NCBI GenBank assembly: GCA_043228905.1
Contig: JBHGNT010000003.1
Location: 3,038,001 to 3,102,000 of the forward strand
Length of the DNA stretch: 64,000 nucleotides
From: Azolla caroliniana
Lineage: Eukaryota > Polypodiophyta
Reading direction: 5' to 3'
The notes beneath the pieces are model-generated. The model was not told the origin of the DNA, did not search any database, and worked only from the letters and a program-made list of their open reading frames with translations. A program made the position numbers and the translations under genes. Of this stretch, positions 35,401 through 46,892 are shown piece by piece; positions within the stretch are counted from its first letter, which is position 1, and each line of letters begins with the position of its first letter.

Positions 35401-35720
35401 AAGCTTGAACTGAACCAGTAAACCAATTTTAACAGTTTGACGGTTCGGTTCAGTTTAGGCTTGAGCTTTCTTAACCGGTTTGAGCTCGGTTTGGGATGGC
35501 TCAAGTCGAACCAAACCCGATTTGGGTCAAACCAGTTAAGGCTTAATCGGCTTGGCTAAACCGGTTTAGGAACCTGTTTGTTTCAAGTTTTGAAACTCCC
35601 AAACCGGTGAAGGCTTAACTAGTTTGGTTTGGATAAGGCCAAACCCATTAAGTCGAAATTGAACTGTTGCCGATTCCTAGACCCAATGTTTATGAGAGAG
35701 AGAGAGAGAGAGAGAGACCT
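35400..35720. repeat. AACCGGTT-rich repeat block and (GA)n microsatellite
   Basis: From 35400 to 35660 variants of AACCGGTTT, CCAAACC and GGTTTGG recur on both strands, so the block can form many short hairpins. A pure GA run follows at 35695-35718. No coding sequence is seen. Confidence 0.65.
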
Positions 35721-38051
35721 AGTTTAAGCCTTAAGCATGAAAAGGTCGACCAAAAAGTCACAAACATGACCTTTACAAACTTTTAAATTGTTTTTTCCCT
35801 TTTCCCATAAGTGCGGTGAGATGGTTATAGCTTTTCCTCGTGCTTGCTTCTCTTGCACATAGAAGTGCATCCTTGTTGCTAATGCCTAATTTATTGTTGA
35901 TGATGAGTGTAGATGTGAGGTGTATGGTAGTTATTTAATATCCCCCCAATTTTATAGTGCATTCACTCTTTGGTGCACCATGTCAAACGTTGCTTGGTCC
36001 TAGTCCACGTACAAAAATCAATAATTTGGTGCCTAGAGTGGCCTTCACTAAGGCCAAAAGAGAGGCCCCAAATAGGACGATCATACTAATTGAAACATGA
36101 ATGTGTCAAAGGAGGGCAAGTGAAGAGAAGTCACAGTGTTGTCACGAGACAAATTGTCACTTGTATATTGGGATCAAGATATAATAAAGCAAACCCCTAG
36201 ACTCAAGAGGTATGATTGTAAACTATGCATGTACCTTACCATTATAAAGCACTAAGAATGGAATTAGGTTAAAATGTTGTTCAACTACAATCATTGGATA
36301 AAAAATATATAGAAGTGAGGGGCAATTCATAGAAGTAAAAATGCCAAGGGATCGAGGCTATAGTTTGGTTATCAAGCCAATTGGTTGGCCAATTATTTTT
36401 CTCTATTCTCTTAAGTTCATCGTGGGTAAGATGATACGACTAAAAATGGGTCATGAAATAGGCATAAAACTTGAGTTGTTGGTGTGGAGTAGTATATTTT
36501 TGTGACTAGAAGTGGCAACAATTGGCGAAGCATGACACACCAATGAACCCTAGAGATGATATAAGATAAGTTTAAGGTTTGGATAAATGAACCTCCATTA
36601 TAGGAATAACCTGACAAACGATTCCTATAGCTAATTTTAATGGGTTAAGGGTATGATAGTTGGGAAACTAGTTATCCTAGCAAATGGGATAAATCCCTAA
36701 GATCACATGTGGGAACATGTGGTGGCCCAGGAACCTTATGTGATGGGCTATTTAAAATGGATTGGCTACCCTCTTCATTAGGACATCTTAAGATGTTGTC
36801 AAGACTATTGGTGAGGGTAAGCTCTCTCCTTCGAATCCTTTATTCAACTAAAAAGGTATAACATATTTCTATGATTTGGAACACCAATGATATTTTACGT
36901 TTATCTTGTGTCCTTTGCTTGAGGATGGTCGGTCTAATTAACACTATTAATCCATTCTTCTTTCAAATCTCTTACTCTTTTTTTGCTCATTACAATTAGT
37001 TAAATTTGTAATAACCTCCAACAAAGACAACATAAAGTTCATGAAGCTAAACTAGGATTTGACATATTTGAAGAATGAGCTTTCCAACAAGTAGAGGCCA
37101 CATGAAACAAACTCTTGGGATGATGGTAATGCCAATGAGTTAGCACTTGGAGGGTGAATTCAATGTCACTTTATTTGAACAACTCCACATGCCCAAAGCC
37201 CAGGAAGTGTGTTTTATGGTTAAAGGTTAAGCACCTACACATATTGAGCTCATCGTCTAGGAGATGCTATGGTTGAACCCAACACCCTCATACGATGTTC
37301 TAGGGATAACTATATATCAGATACGGGTAGCCCATAATAATTGCACCAAAACACAACTAGGTCACCACAAAACCTCAAACAACAAACTTTGGTGATGCAT
37401 GAGAGACAAAAAACCTTCACCACATTCTACCCACAGCTATTGCACCACAAAGCAACTGGTTGCTTGGAAAACCCTTGAAAAACAAACTTTGTTCACTTCT
37501 TTGATCTTAATTCAAGAGCCATGACATTGGCTTCATTCTCTCAATAATAGTGAATAACACCAACATTCTCACAATGCTAGAAATTACTAGGAGTTAGTAT
37601 CATTAGTCATGATTATTGGTGGATGTGGGACAACCCTAAAATGGTCCTGTCTTACATTAATTGGCCAAGAATAAATGATGGGTTCATCCAAACAAGAGGA
37701 TGCTACTTGTTCATGAGGTCAGCAAACCAAGTGGTTACAATTGTTTGTTAAGAAAACATTTCATGGGGCTATTCAATTGCTAATGGACTTTGGAGAGGAA
37801 GAAATTTAGATGAAAAATGATAATATTGTGTTCAAGTTTACATCCAATCTCACATTTGTTTACTCTCTATCAGAAGGGTTCGTCATTGTATATAGTGTGA
37901 AAGTACGAAAGTGAGTAGTTGCAAAACCTAAGAACAGACATCAAAACAAGGAAGATAAGTCACTCAAAGGAGCCAACTCTAGATGAATTATCTTCAACAT
38001 TTAAAAGCAAGCATTTTGCCCACTAGAGTGTCATCAACCAACAAGGAAAGG
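35721..38051. other. Intergenic, no gene recognised
   Basis: About 2.3 kb. Parts of 37100-37950 read on the + strand give peptide-like stretches between stops (for example EFNVTLFEQLHMPKAQEV), suggesting a decayed coding element, possibly retroelement gag. I could not match it to a family. Confidence 0.35.
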
Positions 38052-38157
38052 GTCCCAAGTAAAGATTTTTCCCAAAAAAAAAAGAAAGATACTACATTAG
38101 TATTAGAAAACCGCCATAAGGCTAAACATACAAGCTATACCGATCCCCTATATTTTT

Positions 38158-41100
38158 CTAAAGTCTAACCATTGGCTTGAATAAACACTTTGGTGTTGAG
38201 TAGAACCACTCCACCTTACCAAAATACCGTCTATAAAATATACCTATGTCCCAAATGGCATGAAACTCCACCCGCCTAAGCTCCGCTTGATGCGTATTAC
38301 CTTTTATACCATCCAAAATCCCTCTAAGATTATGTACAATCTCTATCCAAATTCCGGAGATTATTTGAGCAGGTCTTTCAATCATATTTTGAAATACCTT
38401 CAAACATCGAGCCTTCCAAATATACCAAATTGTAATACTGCTTACCAATTGCCATATTTGAGGTTTATCAGTTTGTATTTGTGGATTCGGAGGGATCAAA
38501 ATTTTTTCCATCATACCATGCCTCACCATAATAGCATCCGCAACCTCCTCATGTTCATATTCCATCGGTTTATCATGTACCGCTGCCCATAATACTGCAC
38601 CCCATGTGTACACTGCTCTAGGATATATTGGAATTAAAAATTTTATAATTTGTTTCCATATATCCATAGCAAAACCACAACTCCACAAACAATGTTTAGC
38701 AGTCTCTATTACATCTGTACAAAAAGGACACATCTTGTCTACATTTCCTTTTCGCCACCCATTAACTGGTATAGCATTATGAACCAACAACCATCGAAAA
38801 CCAACAATTTTCCTACTCATCTTTATACCCCATAACCATTTCCAAAATTGTTTAAGATGTTGTGGAGAAAGTTCATTTCGTCTCCAAACAATATTTGCAG
38901 TTGGTTCTTTCCATGATCTAGCAGCTAATACTTTCCTACCAATCCTCACAGAATACTGAAAAAACGGCACATATTTGATGTTATCTTGCATCCCCACCTT
39001 CCAATACAGTTCTCAAGGATCCCAAGTTAGTGTAGATATTGATCTCCTTTCCAAAATCCAAATCCTCCACAAACAATTCACCTTTTGAGGATCCGGGTCT
39101 AATACCCAATTTGATCCATCATTTGCAATCACCCTCACTTCTTTATGTAAACAAAAACTAAACAAATCATGTTCCATAGATGTACAGATTAACCTACCAT
39201 CATCTTGTACATCAAAAGTCATGCATTCTTGTTCCCCAATATAGGCTTTCAGTCCAATTAAAACATCCAATGGAGTAAATAAACCCATCCACTTGTGTGT
39301 AGTATATCCAATTTGCATTTGAACATTAACAAGGGCATTCTGGATCGCAGAATACATTATCTTCCCACCCCTTATATTACTAATTAATAGCATTTGTTGA
39401 TCTATAGATTTAGACAAAAAAGTTATCCATGCACCTATAGACTGTGCTGGCCCACGATCTAATTCTGCCCATGCACATTTAGTACGCTTTCCCAACATTT
39501 GTCCTCTTAGGTCAGTCAACCATGAATTCCAAATCAGCGGTTGCCTACAGAATTCAGATTCTGTTTTTGGCAATGTCTTAACTAAATCACGAGAAATATC
39601 TTTCCATGCTTTAAGAACACATCGAGCAAATCTATCTTCCCAACTTGTAGCAATAGCCAATTTATTATGTTCCATAAAAGCCCATCTAGCACTAGGCGTC
39701 CAATCTCCACCCGTCTTGGGACAAAACCTTTGCAATTCATAAAACAACAATTGTTTCCAAGGTTCCGATCCTGGCAATAATCCTCGAATCACCAATTTTG
39801 CCATTAAAGCTTTCGATTGTTGTAATGGATCCACAATCCCTAATCCTCCTTGATCCAATGGCTTAACAATTGTGGACCAAGAGACTTTTGCCCTAGCATG
39901 GCTTCCATCATTACCAGACCACAAATAATTTCGAATCAATCTTTGCAATTGTCCCATACATGATCTCGAAAAACTCCAACATGACATAATATACCAGAGA
40001 CTAGACAACAAAACATGATTAACGACTATCACTCTACCCGCAAATGATAGTTTAGCTTTACTCCAAAACATAAGTTTTTTCCTAATTTTCAATAACAAAG
40101 AAGCAACCTGAATTTCTGAAGAAATATTCAACCCTACTTGACATCCCAAATATCTAACTGAAGTGCCCTCGGGAACCCATCTGAAATCTGGATGAGGACT
40201 CCATTGTGGAGTTGTGGAATCGGACGACACCCAAAAACCCACTGATTTATTCCAATTAATTGCTGCACCTGCAGCTATACAAAATGTTTGCATTGCTGTG
40301 TACATTTTCTGCAGATTATTATTGTGACAATCCAAATACAAACTTGTGTCATCAGCAAATTCTACATCAACCACATTTGTCCCATCAATGGGCATTGCTA
40401 TTCCTTTTAATCCAACATCTTCAGCAGTCAAAAACAAACTCATTGCTTCAGCAAAAAACAGAAATAAATATGGTGCAAGTGGACAGCCTTGTCTTACACT
40501 TCGGGAAATTTGAAACTCATCACCTTTAACCCCTCCAGCCAAAACAGAACTGCATGCTGAATTATACAAAGAAGACACTCCTATCACCCATTTCTCCGGA
40601 AAACCCAATCTTACAAGAGTACCCTGAAGGAATTCCCAATCAACACGATCATATGCTTTTTCAAAGTCAAGTAACAAAATCACTAAATTCTCTTTTTTCT
40701 TCCTAGCCAAGGCAATGGCTTCCCAAAAAAAGAACAAATTATCCAGTATACTTCTTTCCTGAATAAAACCTGTTTGGGTGATATGAATCAAATCATGCAA
40801 AAAAGGTTGCACTCTCAAAGCCAATGTTTTTGCAAAGACTTTATATATTGTATTTAACAAAGTTATTGGTCTCCATTTTCTAATATCATCTGATATACCT
40901 TCACCCTTAGGTATTAAATAAATCAAACCAACTGCCATACTACGAGGCATATACCCAGTGTCAAAAATTCTTTGATAAGCTTTTGTTAAATCTTCCCCAA
41001 TATATTCCCAATAATTGAGGAAAAAATGTGGAGTAATTCCATCCTCCCCTGGACAAGACATAAGACTTAAAGCTCTAAGTGCATTATGTATTTCCATAAT

Positions 41101-42498
41101 GTCAAAGGGCTTAACTAATGCAACCTTCATTTCATTTGTAACTTTTGGCTTAATTTGATCCCACACCCGTTTCCTACTTATGTGGACAGATTCTGTAGCC
41201 ACATCAGCAGTCAACAATTTAGCATAATACGTAGTAGCAATTTGTACAATTTCTGACTCATCTACTGTTAAGGAGCCATCTTCCCTCCTTAATTGTTTAA
41301 TTCCTATTGTCGACCATTTCGGTGCAACTTGGGAAAAAAACATCTTGTTTACTTTGTCACCTACTTGTGTCCATTTTGAAGCGGAAGCTTGATATTGAAA
41401 GTTTAAAATGTTGTCCTCAATCTTTCTTAATTCCCATTTCGCATTATGTAAAGCATTTGCTGTCCATTCACACAATGGATCCCTTTCTTGAAAATGTTGC
41501 AACGATGCCAAGGCACGATGCATACTATTAATTTTCTGTGTATATGTTTCCTTTTTTCCCTGTACCCAAGAGATTAAAAAACTACTAATATGAGATATTG
41601 CCAAGGTCACATTGTCTTCCACATTTCCAATTTGCAATAAAGTTTGTCTCCATATATACATAACTTGTTCAGTAATTATAGACTTTGTAAACAATTCTGG
41701 TGGAATTCTTATTCTCCCTTGCTGCTTATGTTTTTTCCCAACCTTAAGTTGTAATACAACTGGGGCATGATCGGAGAAAGTCGTACCTGGATAAATGCCA
41801 ACACTCCCTCCTATCTCCGCAAATAAATCATCAACATAAATCCTATCAATTCTTGACAGGTTTGCCCCGTTTACTCTTCTATCAGATCTAGAAAACCGTA
41901 ACGAATTATGTAGTTTTCCAAATGATGGTAAATGCCAAACATCCACCAACCTTCTACTTATAGTAAATCTTTCCCATGCAGATAATTCTAGACCATGCAC
42001 TGTTACTCCACCCTCACCACTCCTATCCTCAGGGTCCTCAATCATATTAAAGTCTCCTGCTATACACCAATGATCTACAGTTGGCAATGATCTATCCAAT
42101 TCAATCCACATCTTTAATCGTTCTCTAGAAGAATTAGGAGCATATAAATTCAAAACGCCAACCTTTTTATTATGAAATTCCATGATAACATATTGTGCTC
42201 TTCCCAAGAACAAATTTCCTACCTCCAACATCTTTACTTGCCATATATCCCGAATAGCCATACATAATCCACCTTTAAGTTGTGTTGATCCATATGCTGG
42301 AACCCACACCATTTCCCATTTTCCAGGCAATAATGAACCATAGACTTTAGTACGCCTTTCATTTAGGTGATGTTCTTGTAACATCACTATGTCCACTTGC
42401 CCAATTATACATTTATGTAGCTCTTGCCGAAATCTCCTTTTATATTGTTTACATAAAGATCCCCCAAGACCTTGAACATTCCAAGAAATAATCTTCAT
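38158..42498 (-). pseudogene. LINE ORF2: endonuclease, reverse transcriptase, zf-RVT; one in-frame stop
   Basis: A single frame of 1,447 codons from ATG 42498 is closed only by one internal TGA at 39013-39015; downstream codons continue in the same frame to 38158. N-terminus: apurinic/apyrimidinic-like endonuclease with WNVQGLGG, LQEHHL, AGDFNM (D149) and FSDHAPV (H244). Middle: reverse transcriptase with LLDFEKAYDRV, RQGCPLAPYLF and the catalytic FADD (residues 714-717, Phe for the usual Tyr). After the stop: zf-RVT region with MSRKIVGFRWLL and CPFCTDVIETAKHCLWSC (CX2C...HX4C), then a conserved tail. The gap between ORF1 and ORF2 is 2 nt. Such proteins nick target DNA and copy their own RNA; the stop would remove the C-terminal fifth. 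Confidence 0.93.
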
Positions 42499-42500
42499 AT

Positions 42501-43057
42501 TTACACAAATTTAGATAATAATCTTCTTTCTTTCAAACATCGATTCCTATCTTCTTGAGACATGTCTTGAGACTTAATCATTCTTCTAAAAGAGATGTGA
42601 TCTTTACTAAATGCATTAGTCTGCTTATGTACTCTTTGAGAGGAAAACCTACTATCACTTCCTTGAAAATGTTCAACTAATGATTTCGTGAAAGTTCTCC
42701 AATCATTAGCATCCCTCATGAAAGGATTATGATCCTTTGACAAATTCTTGGACATGGATCTTGTCCACCTCCCTTCAAAAGAAGGCAAGAACCCAATGTC
42801 AACTATCTGATTTTTATTTTGTAATTCTCCTACAATCTCTTGTCCATCCATTGTTTCTGATGCACTGATCGGAACAATAGCATTCTCATCATATAAAACC
42901 ATTTCATGACTACATCCTTCATGATGTTCTTTATTATATACTTGAATGTCAAGTTTAGGATCATCTGGCCTTGATTGTATTCCATCCACAATCTCCTTGC
43001 CAGGACGCCTATTACTAGGTACATCCATATTTCCTACATCTTCAATCATTTGTGTTT
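42501..43057 (-). pseudogene. LINE ORF1, C-terminal remnant
   Basis: About 185 residues open into the element's 5' end, with the stop TAA at 42501-42503 just before the ORF2 ATG. The first ATG inside is 43049. It lacks the DUF4283 and zinc-knuckle parts expected of plant L1 ORF1 proteins, which are cut off by the 5' truncation. It is acidic and basic in turn and shows no recognised domain. Confidence 0.7.
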
Positions 43058-43074
43058 GTCCCAAGTAAAGATTT

Positions 43075-44430
43075 GATTACAAAGGGGAGAAGAAAACTAA
43101 ATGTTCAAGCAAAAAAGGCACAAAAGTGATTTTTATAGCTCACTTATAGAAAGGTTGTCCTGTTCAGGGTCACTATTAGGCTCAAAGCTCTTCCCCATTC
43201 TTTTGGTCTCACATATGGTCTTTAGTACCAATGTCAATGCCTTCATGGGGTGTGCTATGTATGGCATGTTTTTTACAATTGGGAATTGTGTCATACTTGG
43301 AACATGTGCACTTTCTTTGTCTTTGATGGTAGGCATGGAGTTAGAGCACATCTACAAAATTAGAATGGAGCATTGTAATTGGAACAAATGGAAATTCTTT
43401 CCTCAATGGATTGCTTTTATTTCCTATCGGTAATTCAACATGTTCCACTGCCTATGTAGTAGCATAGGCAACACCACTCTATTTTATATCATTGAAAGTT
43501 TTCAAAAGAAAAAAATAAGTACAAATTTCTAGCTTAAGACTTCTGCATGAGGAAGAAGACCCAAAAGGCACAAAAAGGACATGTATAGTCTTCCACATTG
43601 TTTTGGCCCTTTTTGCACTACTGTCACATGGGTTTAGATTCTAGCTTTTCCTATTATAACGTCTTCACTTGCACATAGACTTGACATCCTTAATGTCAAT
43701 GTTGATATCATTGTCATTGTCCTTGAGCAGTGCAGGATGTGAGGCATAAGTCCTTAACATCTAAACCTTAATATGAAATTATTGCTTTTATATGTTAATT
43801 AAGACATTATCTTAAAGATATGGGTTAAATTTGAAGGCATTATGTTTAGTATTATATATTTTTTGACCTTGATATCATTCCTAGACTTCATACATGGTCA
43901 CAATAATGGTTAATAGACATATATTTCTTTAAAAATAACTTTACGAAATCTTTTTGTTATCCAAAGGAGTTTGTAAATAAAGCATGGCCTTGTTAGAGGT
44001 AATGAAAACAATTCAAATACTAAATGTTCAGGAGAACACTTGTACAACAATACTAAGTTGGCCCTTACGACCTTGGAATCTCCTTATATAAGTACATATA
44101 GTTAACTAAGACCCTTCACCTATAAACAACTTTATTTATAAATTTTCTATGATCGTTAAAAATGATAAGTACAATGTCTTAGATTACAAGCCTTCACTAT
44201 GGCGGAATGTCATTTTGATAAGGTAATATAAACAATTTAGTATTTGGTATATTACTATAAATTGTGGTTTCATCCGTGTTTTTTTTCATCATATTACTAT
44301 TCGAATATTATCATAGGACATTTTGAACTAAACATATTTTAATGTTTTCAATTAAAGTGTCAATAACGAACCATTGAAATTAATTGAGTTTGTGTAGACA
44401 ATATTGTATCTAATGTTACATGACATTCCT

Positions 44431-44480
<50 letters not shown>

Positions 44481-45294
44481 ATTCGACCAAGCCCAATCCT
44501 TGCACGAATTTCACTCACAAACACAATGTGCACTCTTGATTGCAACATGCATTGGTAAAGTTCTTGAACATCGAGAGTCTCTACTCACTTTCACATGTAT
44601 CTTGTGAAATGTGATGTTTTTGGTCTCACGGGTCATATTTGACCTCCGAAGACAATAATAGAATCTATCTCTAAGAGGTAGATGGCATGAGAGGAGTTTT
44701 CAGGAAGTCATCATCGCAATTGACTTCTTGAAGAAACAAAATATTTCAAGATAACAAAGTTTTGAATCGCAAATGAGTTGCCACCATCATAGCTCAAACA
44801 AAAAGAACTAAAACTCAAGAAGAAATACTAAGTGGATGGTGTACCAAGGTAGTCAAGCCATCACTCAAGAGTTTCAAGCTCCCAAGTTGTCTAACTCTTC
44901 AAAAACCACCACCACAATATGAGTTTCCTACCCATGCATTGCACTTTCCCAAGGGACCATATTTTGGCCTCTAATGACAATAAAAAAGGTGTTCACATGG
45001 CATCCAACCACCTTTATGTGACTTTTGTTTAGGTGTGTGAAGGTAAATTGGGTTTGACAGGTTGAGAATTTCATTGGATCCTGCATAACTCATTTGTAGT
45101 ATTTTCTCTATGCAGAAGCATTTACACACTTTTTATGCTTAGATGGCCTCCCCTAATGTTTTGCAATGAAGAAAATGGCATCAAAATTGATAGTATGCCC
45201 CTTCTTTTTTAAAGTCTACTATTGGTCACTTGTGAACCCAACTTAATAATCTCTAATATTCCATAATTGATTTCCTTGTGACTCCTAGTGCGTG

Positions 45295-45335
<41 letters not shown>

Positions 45336-46892
45336 TCGCGCGTGTGTGTGTGTGGTTTCCAACTTATATTTAGGGGCATTTCAGGAAATTAAGCAAAAGC
45401 CAAGGGGGTTATTCTCTGGACTTTTTTTTTAAGAGGCAATCTTTTTAACATATATGCTTCATTAAAGTTTGTGTAGGAAGGTAGTTACAATAGTTTTCTA
45501 GTTACAATAATAAGAAACACACTATTTTGATATTTATGCATACCTTCAAAAAGATATGGACAGCTCTCATCCCCATCATGTGCAAGTTATACCCACCCAC
45601 ACACACACACACACACACCCCTCTCCCACTCTCTCAGTTATAATGAAGCCAAGCTTTTCTTCATGGTCTCCAATGTCCATATCCATAGCTATAAAAAGAA
45701 AGAGAAAAAATAAAATTTGTGTGTTTGTTTACTTCTAACACTTTTTGGGGTTTGGGGATGTTTTTAGTTTCTCACAATGTTGTAGGTTTTTTTCGTTGCA
45801 ATAACAAGGATTTTTAAAGTGATCATGACAAATCACTAACGTCTCGTTGTCATCGATGGTGACAAACAACATGAATGAATGAATTAACAGTGACTTTGTA
45901 CGTTACAATGACATTGAACTCACTAATGTCTCCTCATCCTTGTCATTGATGGTGATAGACAAAATGAACGACTGACCTTTTCGCATTCTCACTAACTTTC
46001 TGATTTGTTTATGGTCTAAAAAATGAGTGATTCATGAACCAACCAATAAAATACATGTACTCATCATCGATGTGATATATGAACAAAGTTGAGAGAGACT
46101 ACCAAAACTATGTGCTTCGTTGTTCAATGTGCTTTAGGTACTGTAAAGGAACAAACATAACAACAATTTAACTTCATGCAGATATTCTTATCTATAATTC
46201 TCCAACAAACTCATCCTAAGGAATGTCAAAAGTACTATACATATAACGTTTGCATGGAAGTAAAAATCTAAACCTCTCAAACAAATATTAGACATCACAT
46301 GAAATTGTAGCAGCTTTTGGGTTGTGCATCATCGTTATCAATCAATACATACAATCAGTTTAGGGCATCACCAAAAAAGAATCTGACAAACAAAAGAAAA
46401 AAGACTGTATGTATCTGAGAGATCATTGAAACAAATGGAACCAAATGAACAAAAAGACATTTTAAGCACATATCAGTACTAACAACACTCGAGAAAATAA
46501 CGAAAAATAATAATAATAACAATCTTTTATATCTTTCAGTAAAAACAGAGCAAATATCAAAGTTTGCTTACAACAATCTCTATGTATTGTTTTTGTTTTT
46601 AATTATGGGAAGACACAGGAAAGAATGGGTTTTTTATACTTGGAAGCATAGCCTTCAGCCTTCCACAAAATGTGTGAACTGATTTGACTGAGGGAACATT
46701 GCCTAGGGACTTGCTGGGGAAAGGTCAGAGGTTTGTAGCAGGCAAATCAATGCTTCCATTTTAAGGAATGGAAACCTATGTGAAGAAATCCTTCTTATCA
46801 GTTATATAAGGCCTATAAGACCGAACACACATCAATTTTGTTTTTTTGTTTTTGGGTCGTCTTTTGTTTTTGTTTTTGTTTTCTTTACTCAT
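43075..46892. other. Intergenic with microsatellites, no gene seen
   Basis: AT-rich. Simple repeats: (CT)n at 44433-44475; (TG)n interrupted by a CG-rich core at 45291-45354; (CA)n at about 45594-45618. Short ORFs show no family features. The right part (about 46140-46890) is probably the 3' UTR and flank of the IST1-like gene. Confidence 0.5.
45291..45354 (+). repeat. (TG)n with CGCGCTCGCGCG core
   Basis: About 64 bases of alternating purine-pyrimidine, TG repeats on both sides of a CG-rich core. Confidence 0.9.

Larger units (their letters stand above)
38052..43074 (-). mobile_element. 5'-truncated L1-type LINE with 17-bp target-site duplication
   Basis: The element occupies 38069-43057 on the minus strand, flanked by identical GTCCCAAGTAAAGATTT at 38052-38068 and 43058-43074. 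It carries the last part of ORF1 and nearly all of ORF2. Truncation inside ORF1 at the 5' end plus a long duplication is the signature of target-primed reverse transcription. The 3' end (minus strand) reads CTTTCTTTTTTTTTTGGGAA and then runs into the duplication, so at most five A residues could be a tail; there is no long poly(A). Confidence 0.9.

Noticed and set aside
38158-39015. Treating the two minus-strand LINE ORFs as separate genes
   Set aside because: They are in the same frame, separated only by one TGA, and together give the standard RT plus zf-RVT order.
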